Source of the DNA: Cordylochernes scorpioides
Lineage: Eukaryota; Arthropoda; Arachnida; Pseudoscorpiones; Chernetidae
DNA length: 64,000 nt
Assembly: GCA_030710605.1 (NCBI GenBank)
Contig: CP092886.1
Coordinates: 165,508,573-165,572,572, forward strand
Reading direction: 5' to 3'
Below, piece by piece: positions 54,371-64,000 of this stretch. Every line of letters starts with the position of its first letter. Position 1 is the first letter of the stretch. The translations under genes were made by a program, and so were the position numbers. Below the pieces are notes generated by a model, which had not been told where the DNA came from, ran no database searches, and worked only from the letters and a program-made list of their open reading frames with translations.

Positions 54371-54564
54371 GGAACAAGATTGTTTTGATAAGCTCGCGTA
54401 TCAATTCACGAGTATGTACAACTGCTATAAAATTTTAAAATATCTAAAATCTACAATATGCATGTTTATAAATATAATTAATAATAATAAAATGATATAT
54501 AAAATATTAATATATAGAGAATAAATAAATATATACATTTATTCAGTTAAAAGAGGCAAATACA

Positions 54565-56147
54565 GTCGGCAGTCAGAGGGGAAGGGGTATCAAGAGGGCG
54601 TAGATCTAGCTGTTGTAGTCTTTCCGTCTATTTCCATATCTCTACATGGCGGAGGGGTTGTCTTCGCTTCTAGGGGAGTGGGCTTAGGTTTTTTTTATCT
54701 AAGTTCCTGTCTTCTTGTTGGTCAGAGTTGTCGTGCTGAGACGCATTAAGCGGTCTCTTCTTCGTCGAATATTTTGCATCAAGGATTGCATCGTATACTG
54801 CATCATACTTGTCGATCTCTGTTAAAATTAGCCTCAATTTGCCTATTTTGTCGTTGAGTGCTCTTCTTTGGTCGGTATTGAGGTCTCTGAAGTTTTTTGA
54901 CTTAAAATCTTCACATTTCTTGAGGTAGCAGGAGGTCCTATACTTCAGGTCGGGGTGCAGTTCAAGCTGTTGACAGACTTTGGTCTGTCTAGAAATACCT
55001 GCCCTTTTGAATACCAACGCGATGATCCTTTCCATTTTAGGGTTTTCTCTGTGCTCTAAGTCTATCAACTCCCTCTGGAGCTGAGAGGAGTCCATCGACC
55101 ACTGTGAGCACCTGGCTGATGTGTCTTCGTCAGAATCTTCGGTTCCTGCGTCGGTCCTCGATTCAGAACACGGGTGAGTGGCTGTTCCTCCACCAGGGGG
55201 ATTGGTTTTGTTTCTTCGTCCGGGTTCGACGTATGATTTCTCCCTTTCACGGAGGTCATGTTTCCTTTTTCGGTGGGGATGCTCTTCTCCATTGGAGGTT
55301 GTTCGGGGGTAGGGGTTCGTGGCTGTGCAGTCGGACTCAGGGCATCTGCAAAGGATCTTGTTACTGTTTCCCTGATCCGGGGGTCGAAAGGACATTTGGC
55401 TCTGATATGGCCATGCCGTTTGCAGCCCACGCAAATGACATCTTCGGCAATAAAGATTTTAAAATTGTTGCCCATGTAGTCGATGGTGATGATAGCTGGC
55501 ATGGCAGTGTCTTCTTTCTTTTTGAAGATGATCTCTCTCCTCAAAGAGGAGAGGTGCTTGTATAGAGGATTGTCGGTGGGGAAGGGGAGGGGTCGGACGC
55601 TCAATACCTGTCCATAAGGCTGTAGGGTTCTCACAATGTCTTCATCTTGTATGAACAGCATCACCCCGGATAAGATGTATTTTTTCGGGATGTTAAAGAG
55701 CGGGTAGGGATATATTGTTTTGTCTTTGACTTGAAAGCCAGTGTTGATCAGCATTTCTGCCTGTTCAACCCCGGCCAAAGAGACTATGGCTTGACCATTA
55801 ATCTTACCGATGGAGTGGATGCTGGGTCGGCCTATGACTTTGGCGATTCCGTGTAGGTGTTCTTCCGCGGTACAGTCCGGGAGCGAGACGAATTGTATCG
55901 TCGATTTTGTCGTTGAACTTCTCCTTTCATACGTCGCCTTTCTATCTTGATCGAATTTTCTGAGTTCTTCTTGAGAGAAGATTGGTCTTTGGGCAGTGAT
56001 TTTTGCATGTAGATCTCCTGCTTGCGTTAAATATGTAGATTTTTCAGTTTTTAGTTGCGAAGATGAGGATGTAAATTGTGATTTTCGACCAGCCAATGAG
56101 GTGAGTGATGACGATGATGACGCAGCAGCCGGCCCGGCTGTCGCCAT
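54565..56147 (-). pseudogene. Non-LTR retrotransposon ORF1 (gag-like), frameshifted
   Basis: The main frame opens at 56147 ('MATAGPAAASSSSSLTSLAG') and runs 360 residues to 55065. It holds an RRM/gag-like central region and a CCHC zinc knuckle 'CVGCKRHGHIRAKC' near residue 235, typical of LINE ORF1 RNA-binding proteins. The frame is then lost; the continuation, rich in 'NDKIGKLRLILTEIDKYD', lies in another frame (54670 upward), and after an A-run near 54692 in a third ('KPTPLEAKTTPPP'), which ends near 54590. So at least two frameshifts. No ORF2 follows, so the element is 3'-truncated or rearranged. A host zinc-knuckle gene is the less likely alternative. Confidence 0.7.
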
Positions 56148-56367
56148 GGTGATGCTGTAAATCTACAACTTGTAGATTTACAAACCTATGAAAATTGAAT
56201 CGATGAAAATTTCAAACTTGATGAAATGACTTTAAATGTGGCTCAAGATGAAGCCTGTCTTACGGCGAATCCGATGGTATGATTGAAGTTGAGTAACAAG
56301 GGCAGTCAGTAGAATGAGAGGCGAAATACGCGGAGCTCGCGTGGCCGCACGGTCGGCGTATATATAT

Positions 56368-56470
56368 ATATGTTTAATTAAAAAGGCATATATTGGATTT
56401 AAAAAAAAAATATTTACCAATATTTCAGTTGGCTGAACGACAACCCTTTTCAATGTATAACAACATATTT
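56368..56470. repeat. Family D repeat, copy 3
   Basis: Same orientation and start as 53470 ('aaaaaggcatatattgga', 'ttaccaatatttcagttggc'). The stem is diverged ('ctgaacgacaaccctttt'). Copies 2 and 3 flank the palindrome and ORF1 relic as direct repeats about 2.9 kb apart. Confidence 0.6.
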
Positions 56471-56509
56471 ATGTCCTATATATGTGTTAAAACTATTTTA
56501 TAGATCCTT

Positions 56510-57335
56510 TACTTTTTGTACATAGAAGGAAGGTCTTAGGTGAAGGGAGACAACGAGCAAGACATCTATATCTATAGATAGCCCCAGCTGAGACGAGGGG
56601 GCAAAGGTCAGCAGCGGGGAGGCAAAATCACGTGGACACCGGCGATGTGATTGGTTGTTCTGAGGGACGACGGGGGCGTCATATTGCGTCAGTTGGCAGG
56701 ATTCCTTTGTTAGAGGCAGCGGACCAGGTTGAGTTCCCTTGCCAGGCGGAGCAGACGCGCCAAGAAAATCCTACAAGCAGCGTCTTGTGGACGGAAAAAC
56801 GTCGAAGAAAATCCTACAAGCGGCGACTTGTGGACGGAAAAACGTCGAACAAAAATCCCACAAGCAGAGTCTCGTGGACGGGAAAGGACGCATTGGAGTA
56901 TCCCTCAAGCAGCAGCTTGAGAGCGGAAAAGACACTTAGACAACCAACGAGTCGCGACGATTGGACATCGCACAAGACAAGCCAAGCCTGCGACGGTGCT
57001 GCCACGAGGTACTGTGTAAACAAACGCTCGACACCCCCCCGCCATTTATTTTTATCTCCCTTCCCTGAGATTAGTTAATTTTTTTACTTTCTTTTTTGCT
57101 TAACCTTGTTTATTTTTTTTAATACATAATTCCATAGATATAAGTATAATTTAGCTTAACCTTTTTTCTTGTTTTTTTACCCTTAATTCTTTATATAAGT
57201 TTAATAGTTTTTATCCCTTTTGTTTTTAATCTTTAAAATAAAACCTTTTATTATACTGTGTTTCTGTGCATTTATTTCCCCCATTGTTTTCCTTTCAGTC
57301 GATCACCATTTATTTTTTTTTTAAACGAACACGAA
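56510..57335 (+). repeat. Probable BEL 5' LTR region, borders uncertain
   Basis: The right border is set by the primer site at about 57339: the sequence just before it ends CGAACACGAACA. The left border cannot be fixed without the 3' LTR, which is not in the window. The T-rich stretch 57070-57250 contains 'tataagtttaatag' and 'aataaaacc', possible transcription signals. Confidence 0.45.
56757..56935 (+). repeat. GC-richer tandem repeat, ~57-bp unit, three to four copies
   Basis: Units contain 'aaaatcctacaagcagcgtc' and 'ttgtggacggaaaaacgtcg'. Lies upstream of the BEL element, probably in its LTR or leader. A frame across it (56632-57078) is open but repetitive and not a recognised protein. 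Confidence 0.7.
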
Positions 57336-57360
57336 CATTTTGGTGAGCCGGACGTGATCG
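57336..57360 (+). promoter_or_regulatory. BEL/Pao primer-binding site
   Basis: TTTTGGTGAGCCGGACGTGA; 'TTTGGTGAGCC(G)GACGTGATCG' starts are usual for BEL/Pao elements. The gag-pol ATG follows 14 nt later (57374). Confidence 0.7.
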
Positions 57361-57373
57361 ATTTAAAGGAAAT

Positions 57374-60300
57374 ATGGAGGAAATGGATGCAATTAAAAAG
57401 CGCAGAAAAGCCATAAGAGGTACTTTCACTAGAATTATTAATGAAATAAATGGGGAATTTGAAAAGTCTCAAATTGATAGGAATGATATTTATTCTAAGT
57501 TTAATAGACTAGAGTCTTATTACACGAAACTTGTAGATCTAAACGAAAAATATCAGGCTTTATTGGTAGTGAAAGAAGGGATTACAGAGGAAAGTATTGA
57601 TAGGGAATGGCAAGAATGCGATAAATATGAAGAGGAAAAGTTTGATATTCAACAGAAAGTCAGTGTATTACGGAATCCCGATAAAGAAGAAACAATCCCG
57701 ATTGCTAGCGAGGACACTGTAATAAATGTGAAATTACCAGAGTTAACACTAAAAAGCTATGATGGCTCTCTGGAAGGTTGGTTGCCTTGGTGGGCGCAGT
57801 TTTCGAAAATTCACGAAAATAAGAATTTATCCGATAGCGACCGGTTTTTATATTTGCGTCAAGCAATTGTACCAAATTCAGAAGCCTATCGTGTTGTAGC
57901 AAGCTATCCCGTTACAGGCGCCAACTATGCTTTGGCAGTACAAGCCCTACAGGAGCGATTCGGTGACCCGAATATACTGACAGAACTGTATGTCAGACGT
58001 CTATTGAATTCGGTTATATCTAATGTAAAGAAAGAAAATAGAAATTTAAGCAGTCTGTACGACGAACTGAGCAGTCACCTCCGGTCGTTAGAGACATTGG
58101 GCATTGATCCCCAGTTGTCGGGTATTTTTATATACCCTCTTGTCGAGTCTTCATTACCTTCGGATATTTTGAAAATATGGCACAGGCATCCTTCTTCGGG
58201 TTATGGTCTAGAGTTAGCAAAACGGGAAGAGTCAGATAAAGGGTTTGGAGGAGCTCAAGAAAGGCTAAGGTTATTATTGGACTTTCTAAAAGCCGAAGTA
58301 AGGAGTGCTCAACGGCTGAAATTTGTGGAAAAAGGCTTTAAGCAGGAGGAACCCTATAAAAGGTCTTACAATGATGGGACCAGAACAAGGAGCAATTTCA
58401 GACCCGCCACTGTGTCTAGTCTGTTCGGAGGGCGAACTAATATAAAATGCTTCTTTTGTGAAAGAACAAATCATGCGAGTCATCAATGCCGCTCCATAAT
58501 GAAAATGTCTCCGGGAGAGAGAAATGATAAAATACGTAGTGCCCATCTATGTTTCAAATGCTTAAGAAAGGGACACTTACAGAGTCAGTGCCGAGAACAA
58601 TTGGAGTGCAAAAACTGTGGGAGAAACCACTTGGAAGTTTTATGTGAAGGAAATTCTTCTAACCGGTTAACGAAACCAGGAAGAGAAAATCTAAAGGAAA
58701 ATGCACCTGAACCCATTGCATCGCTTTTTAGTCAAGCCTGCACAGGTCAGGTCTTGCTGATGACCACGGTAGCACTGTTAAGAGGCCCAAATGCCTCTAG
58801 AAGGGTTAGAATTCTCCTCGACAGTGGAAGTCAGTTTTCGTATATCAAACAGTCGTTAGTCTGGAGTATAGGAATAGAAAGAAAAGGCGAAATAACCATA
58901 GCTAAAAGTCTTTTTGGAGGTAATAAGATTGGTGAAGAAAAGCACGGTAAATTTATGTTAGAATTAGAGAATTTAGGTAATAAAAGAGATGTGATCCATA
59001 TTGAGGCGCTGGATCAACGTAAAATTTGCGACGCCATACCACCTTTGCCAAAAGGAGACTGGTTAGAAAAATTGAAGATTAAGGGCATAATATTGTCTCA
59101 GGACAATTTTAAAGGACAAGAGATTGACATATTGATTGGCGCTAACTATCTAGGTATGATTTTGACAGGAAAAATAGTTCAAGTTGAAGCAGATTTAACT
59201 GCGGTGGAAACGAAATTAGGTTGGACACTAATGGGCAATTCGCCAATTATTGATAGCAATGACAATGTGCAGCAGACTTTGAATCTGCTAACAACGCGAT
59301 GCGATTTAAAGGATTTGTGGGATCTAGAAGTACTAGGCATTAGGAATCCTGTTGAAACTTGCTCCAAAGAGACCAGATACCAGGAAATAAAAGAAAAGTT
59401 TATAACAAAAATTCAAAGACAAAGTGATCAGAGATATTCTGTAGGTCTACCTTGGAAGGTAGAAAAGGAGTCAATCCCCAGCAATCTTGACATAGCGATA
59501 AAAAGGTTAGATATAAGCACTAAGAAAATGACCTCACAGAATAAGTTGACCGAATATAGTCAGATCTTTAGAAACTGGCTGACTGAAGGACTCATTGAAA
59601 GAGTCGAGGAAAATCCTCTCGAGAGAAGAGGCTACTATTTACCTCACCGCCCTGTGTACAAGATGGAATCTAAAACGACGCCCATACGTCCGGTTTTCGA
59701 TGCTTCTTGTCTAGGCCATAATGGACTATCTTTGAATCAATGTTTAGAAAAGGGACCGAATTTATTGGAAAGAATCCCTGAAATGATGATAAGATTTCGG
59801 GAAAATAAATTTGGAGTCACGGCATATATAAGAAAAGCATTCCAGATGGTGGCGATTGAAGAATCTGAACGGAACTATCTTAGATTCCTTTGGTGGGAAG
59901 AGGAGAGCGATAGAGAACTAATAGCTTACAGGCATAAGAGACTTGTATTTGGCTTAAACTGTAGTCCTTTTGTGCTGAACGCCGTAATAGAATACCATCT
60001 TCAATCAATAAGAGGCCCACTTGTTCAATGGGCAAAGATTTTAGCTCAATCCTTCTACATGGACAATTGTATTACCTCGCTGGAAACAAAGCAGGAAGTG
60101 CAGGAATTTCAAAAGGCCGCAATTCAAATTATGGACAGGGCTAAAATGGACTTACGAGAGTGGGAATATTCTCTGGAGGAAAACCCTGAAAAGGGGACTT
60201 GTACAAAAATATTGGGTGTTGTTTGGAATAAAATGGAAGATTCATTAAAATGCGAACTCCCTGACAATTTGAGTCTTCAACCCAAATTAACGAAAAGGCT

Positions 60301-60508
60301 GGTACTGTCCATGGTTCAGCGGATATTTGATCCACTTGGATTTTGCGCTCCAGTATTCTTGCCACCAAAGTTGTTACTGCAGCGATCATGGGGACAGAAA
60401 CTAGGTTGGGATACACCACTACCCGAAAGTATGGCCCAGGAATTTCGAACCTGGTTGGATCAAATAAAATTAATAGAGTTAATAAAGATACCGAGATATA
60501 CAGGGTGA
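57374..60508 (+). pseudogene. gag-pol: BEL/Pao gag-pol, truncated by an insertion, RT aspartate lost
   Basis: 1044-residue open frame. Order: N-terminal coiled region; DUF1759 gag-like domain (about 115-290, 'LPELTLKSYDGSLEGWLPWW'); zinc knuckles at about 359 ('CFFCERTNH') and 394 ('CFKCLRKGH') and a third Cys cluster; aspartic protease with 'LLDSGSQFS' near 480; reverse transcriptase with 'AYIRKAF' near 816 and 'FYMDN' near 895; then the Pao-type RNase H lead-in. In the first motif the usual ADI-AF aspartate is Y, so the enzyme should be inactive. YMDN is a known variant of the second motif. The frame ends eight bases inside a mariner insertion at 60501, so the RNase H end and integrase are missing. 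Confidence 0.85.
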
Positions 60509-62330
60509 TCCAAAAGTCCCGCACAACTTTAAAAATTAATAACTCTGCTAATATTTGCGCTAGAGCAATGCGGTAAGCACCATTGTGTTCAGGATGCAAT
60601 GGGATTTTTTATGGCAAATAATGAAAATTTCGAAATTGATTTTAGTTACAACTTTATTCGCTAGATGGCGCTCTACCAGAATCAGCTATTAAGCGGCCAA
60701 ATTTTTTGATAAATTGAAAAATATAACTGAACGACACGTATTTTTCCTTTTTGAATACCAGGAAAGAACCCAAATAATATCAAATGATAAATTAATAAAA
60801 CACCATTACGCCAAAAGTTAGAAGAAATGTTTAACGATTTTTAAATACAATCTGAGATATGTAAAATAGGTATATGCAAATTAAAACATGTAGCAAAAAT
60901 ATTTATATTTTAGATGGAGTTTTGTGAAATAGAATCAATGTTTGAAAATAACTACTGATATCAATACACGATTTTTGAAATGTTAATATAGTACCAAAAA
61001 TTATGATAACACTACTAATAGGATTTCGTGCTATAAGGAATGTATAGTTTCTTGACTAATTGGCGACACTTGACTATTTAACTGGATATTTGTCATGATA
61101 CAAAGATGAAATATAGAGGGGAGTGACAAAATATATTTGTCGTACTTTATTCCAAATAGCCTATGGGTTTGTCAAATGTTACCATTGTTTATTATACTGT
61201 ACATAATTTTGAAAATGTATCCCCTAAAAAAAACTCATTTTTAAATCGACCTTTTGCGTTGAAAAAACGTGGTAGCAAAATCATTTTTATTATTTTTTTG
61301 CGCAAAATTTCTAAAGTTGGGGGGGATACAGAGAATATTCCTTATGCTATTTTTTCTAATGGGCGAAAAGCGATAAACTAAACATAAGGGTTAAAATTTT
61401 GTATACCAGTGTTATTCGAGAAGTTATAACACTTTGGCCTGCACGACATAATATAAGATGTGGGCAAATGATTAACAAAAAAATTACTGTTCACAGAAAA
61501 AAAAAAGAGTCAAGATGTGAGGACAGCATTTATTATTCCCATAACCCAAAACAAAGAGCTGCAAAATATAACACAGGAGGTAACTGCCTTCTCTCTTGTA
61601 TTAGGTCACAATCCTTGCTCAATGTGGCGCCCTTCATTCTCAAACACCGCCTGCAGACGATAGATGCCAGAATGGTCACAATTAAATAGTTGAAGTTTAT
61701 AAAACGTGCCATCTGATAGAAGCCTTCAACATGGCCAATGTGGTAGGCCGGCATCGATAAAATAACCGAAATTGTAAGGCGTCAAGTCTGGTAATATTGG
61801 AGGCCACTGGTATATAAAGTGGCGTCTTATCAACGAATTTCACCGAACGTATCCTTCAGCAATTGTTTGGCACCGCGGGAGATATGAGGAGGTCCTCCAT
61901 CTTGCATGAATGTTATTTCGCTTAGTGCTTGTCTGTCCTGCAATATGAGAATAACCTTTTCTCTCAAAAGTTGAACATAACGTTCACCAGAGAGAGAGTT
62001 ACAAAAACGGTTTTAAAAGTTCTTCCATTGATATTTTCAAAGAAAATTGGCCCAAAAATAAAAGAAGAAGTGAACCCACACAAAACTGTAACTCTGTGCT
62101 GATGAAGTGGTATTTCTGTAAAATTCCTAGGGGTTTCTGTTGCCAAAATGAGGCAGTTTTGAATGTTAAATTCTCCCTTTAGATAAAAGTGAGCATCATC
62201 TGTTCTTAGAACATTTGACAGCCAGTTTCCATCAATATCAATTTGCCTGAAAACCCATGCAGCGACTGCATCCCTTAGAAAATAAAAATAAAGCAGTGAT
62301 AGAGACGCGTGAACCTAAAGAATGTTTCGC
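60501..62330 (-). mobile_element. Mariner-like element relic inserted in BEL
   Basis: The left end CAGGGTGATCCAAAAGTCCC follows TA (60499-60500), a classic mariner terminal repeat. The minus strand from about 62280 to 61700 carries decayed transposase: 'LSNVLRTDDAHFYLKGEFN', 'ETPRNFTEIPLHQHRVTV', 'GFTSSFIFGPIFFE', then stop-ridden remains down to about 61650. No matching right end is found; the BEL sequence does not resume. The right side was lost or replaced by the gypsy fragment that follows. 60560-61600 is AT-rich without clear features apart from 'ctagatggcgctctacca', also seen in family C. Confidence 0.75.
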
Positions 62331-62349
62331 AATTAAGATCTTTCATATT

Positions 62350-64000
62350 ACTCAATTTATTATTATAGATTCATAAAAAATATAGCAAACATTTTAGCGC
62401 TATTCTATCAACCTTTGAATAAATATTGTAGATGGAATTGTACGAAAGAATATCGAATGTTATTTTTAAAATGTAAATCATTATTAATGGACTATGGACT
62501 AGGCGTAATTCTGAGTCATAGAAATTATAGAAAGGAAGAATGCCCTATAGCCTTTGCTTGTAGAACATTAACTGAAGCGGAAAAACGTTTCTCTCAACTA
62601 GAAAAGAAAGCGTTGAGCATACCTTTGGCGTTGAGAAATTCAGACAATACTTACTGGGACGAAAATTTGAATTGGTCACAGACACCCGTTCCTTAATTCA
62701 CATATTTTCACCTCATAAACCAATTCCCATATGTGCATTATCCAGAATTAAAAGATGGTCCTTAAAATTAGCTGCATTTAATTATACTGTGGAATTTCGA
62801 AAAACTAGTGATAATTCCAATGTTGACGCATTGTCACGTCTTCCTTTAGAATCGAGTGTCAGGGAGTCTCTTGATGAAGACCAGGTACTTCTTCTCAGGA
62901 GGTTGAATGAGGTACCGTTCTCTTTTATGGAGGTGGCATATGAGACGCCCCAAGATAAAATACTGTCTATATTATTAAGGAATGTTAGATAAGGCAACTG
63001 TGTGGAAATTCACAAGGGTACCGAGAGAAAACCCACTAGCTCCTCATTATAAGATCAATGAGGAATTAAGTTTGGAGTTTGGTTGTCTTCAATGGCGTGA
63101 AAGAGTGGTAATTCCCCAAAAATTAAGATCTTTAATTTTAAATGACTTGCATGAAATACACATGGGGATTGTTAAAATGAAGATGATTGCCAGGAGGTAT
63201 TTTTGGTGGCCAGGCATAGACAGTAACATCGAGGAGTTACCTAGAGAATGTAGAGTATGCCAAGAATCGGCAAGCATGCCCCCGGCTACCATCTCGGAAT
63301 GGACTTGGCCCGAAAAACCGTGGCATCGACTTCATCTTGATTTAGCGGGTCCGTTCATGGGAAGAATGTTTTTGGTTCTCGTGGACGCATACTCAAAGTG
63401 GATAGAAATTTTTATCATCAAAGATATTACCAGCCAAACGATTATAAATCATCTTAGAGAAATTTTTGCCAGATTTGGATTGCCCTAACATTTGGTTACA
63501 GATAACGGAAGACAGTTTGTCTCCGGTGAATTCGAGCAATTTACCAAAATGAATGGTATACGGCACACTAAGACCAGTCCGTATAATCCTAGTACAAATG
63601 GTTTAGCTGAGAGATATGTAAGAGAGTTTAAAAACCTTTTGAGAAAGAATAATGGGAAGGATGATTTAGAGACGAATCTACAAAGATTCCTATTTGCTCA
63701 TAGAGCATTCCGCCAAACTGTAATAAAGGAATTCCCCCGCGTAACTGCTAATGAAGAGAAGTTTAAGATCAAGATTCTCGAATTTAATACCAAGATAGGA
63801 AATCCGCGAGAGGTATTTCATGAGGCCGTAAGAAGGCAGGAGCAGTTTACTACAGTTTGCTAGGTTTATTTCCGCAACTATGCAACTGGACCTAAACGGT
63901 AAAAAGGTACCATTTTGAAATTACTGAGCTACCGTCACTACCTTATAAGTTGCGAGGGCGTCGTGTATAAGAGGCATATCAATCAATTGCGACCTGTGAG
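62350..64000 (+). pseudogene. pol: Ty3/gypsy RNase H-integrase fragment, runs off the right edge
   Basis: From about 62355 in-frame 'YYYRFIKNIANILA' (end of the RT connection), then RNase H ('DYGLGVILSH', 'CRTLTEAEKRFSQLEKKA'), a frameshift near 62660, 'VTDTRSLIHIF', 'FRKTSDNSNVDALSRLPL', a second frame change near 62985, then integrase: HHCC module ('HMGIVKMKMIARRYFWWPG' to 'CRVCQE'), core 'LHLDLAGPFMGR', an in-frame stop at 63487, 'VTDNGRQFVSGEF' and 'STNGLAERYVREF' (DDE residues present). The last codons 'YKRHINQLRP' match the usual polyprotein end. At least two frameshifts and one stop: a dead copy, of a clade different from the intact gypsy at 11.4 kb. Confidence 0.85.

Noticed and set aside
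56632-57078. 148-residue plus frame before the BEL element
   Set aside because: Covers a 57-bp tandem repeat, giving repetitive peptides in all frames; not a known domain.

Overview
This is a eukaryotic window, almost certainly from an animal with a large, AT-rich, repeat-choked genome. An arthropod is the likeliest source, judging by the mix of Tc1/mariner, hAT, BEL/Pao, Ty3/gypsy, Ty1/copia and LINE relics, but the sequence alone does not name a species. There are no operons or bacterial signals. Nearly everything is mobile DNA, often nested.

Layout. 1-3.3 kb: inverted 'family A' foldback repeats, tRNA-derived SINEs (one inside another) and a pogo-like MITE. 3.3-6.1 kb: a hAT transposon with a perfect 8-bp target duplication. 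6.4-9.9 kb: a copia element whose 5' half is deleted. 10-11.3 kb: GC-hairpin repeats. 11.4-15.8 kb: an apparently intact, very young gypsy element with identical LTRs. 16-24 kb: more foldbacks, MITEs, SINEs, a tRNA-Gly relic and a dead mariner. 24.1-40.0 kb: one giant (15.9 kb) minus-strand LTR element with 1.8-kb LTRs and no recognisable gag-pol, built mostly from tandem-repeat blocks. 41-44 kb: a LINE 3' fragment, a palindrome and AT-rich tandem repeats. 44.5-52.6 kb: five small minus-strand exons, all in phase 0 with consensus splice sites, that look like the 3' part of a real host membrane-protein gene; its introns are full of repeats. 53-54.4 kb: foldback repeats. 54.7-56.1 kb: a broken LINE ORF1. 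57.3-60.5 kb: a BEL/Pao gag-pol, cut by a mariner relic (60.5-62.3 kb). A gypsy RNase H-integrase fragment runs off the right edge.

The most interesting theme is RNA. At least five unrelated-looking repeat families carry hammerhead self-cleaving ribozyme cores. The clearest are a tandem dimer of ~310-bp units (47.1-47.8 kb) and a 450-bp palindrome (53.8-54.2 kb) with a hammerhead on each strand. All have a very short, often palindromic stem III, as in hammerheads tied to Penelope-like elements and retrozymes, which are known to cleave as dimers. The abundant family A, and two other families, share a core with one extra nucleotide before stem II. No reverse transcriptase of the Penelope type is visible here, so these copies would be mobilised in trans.
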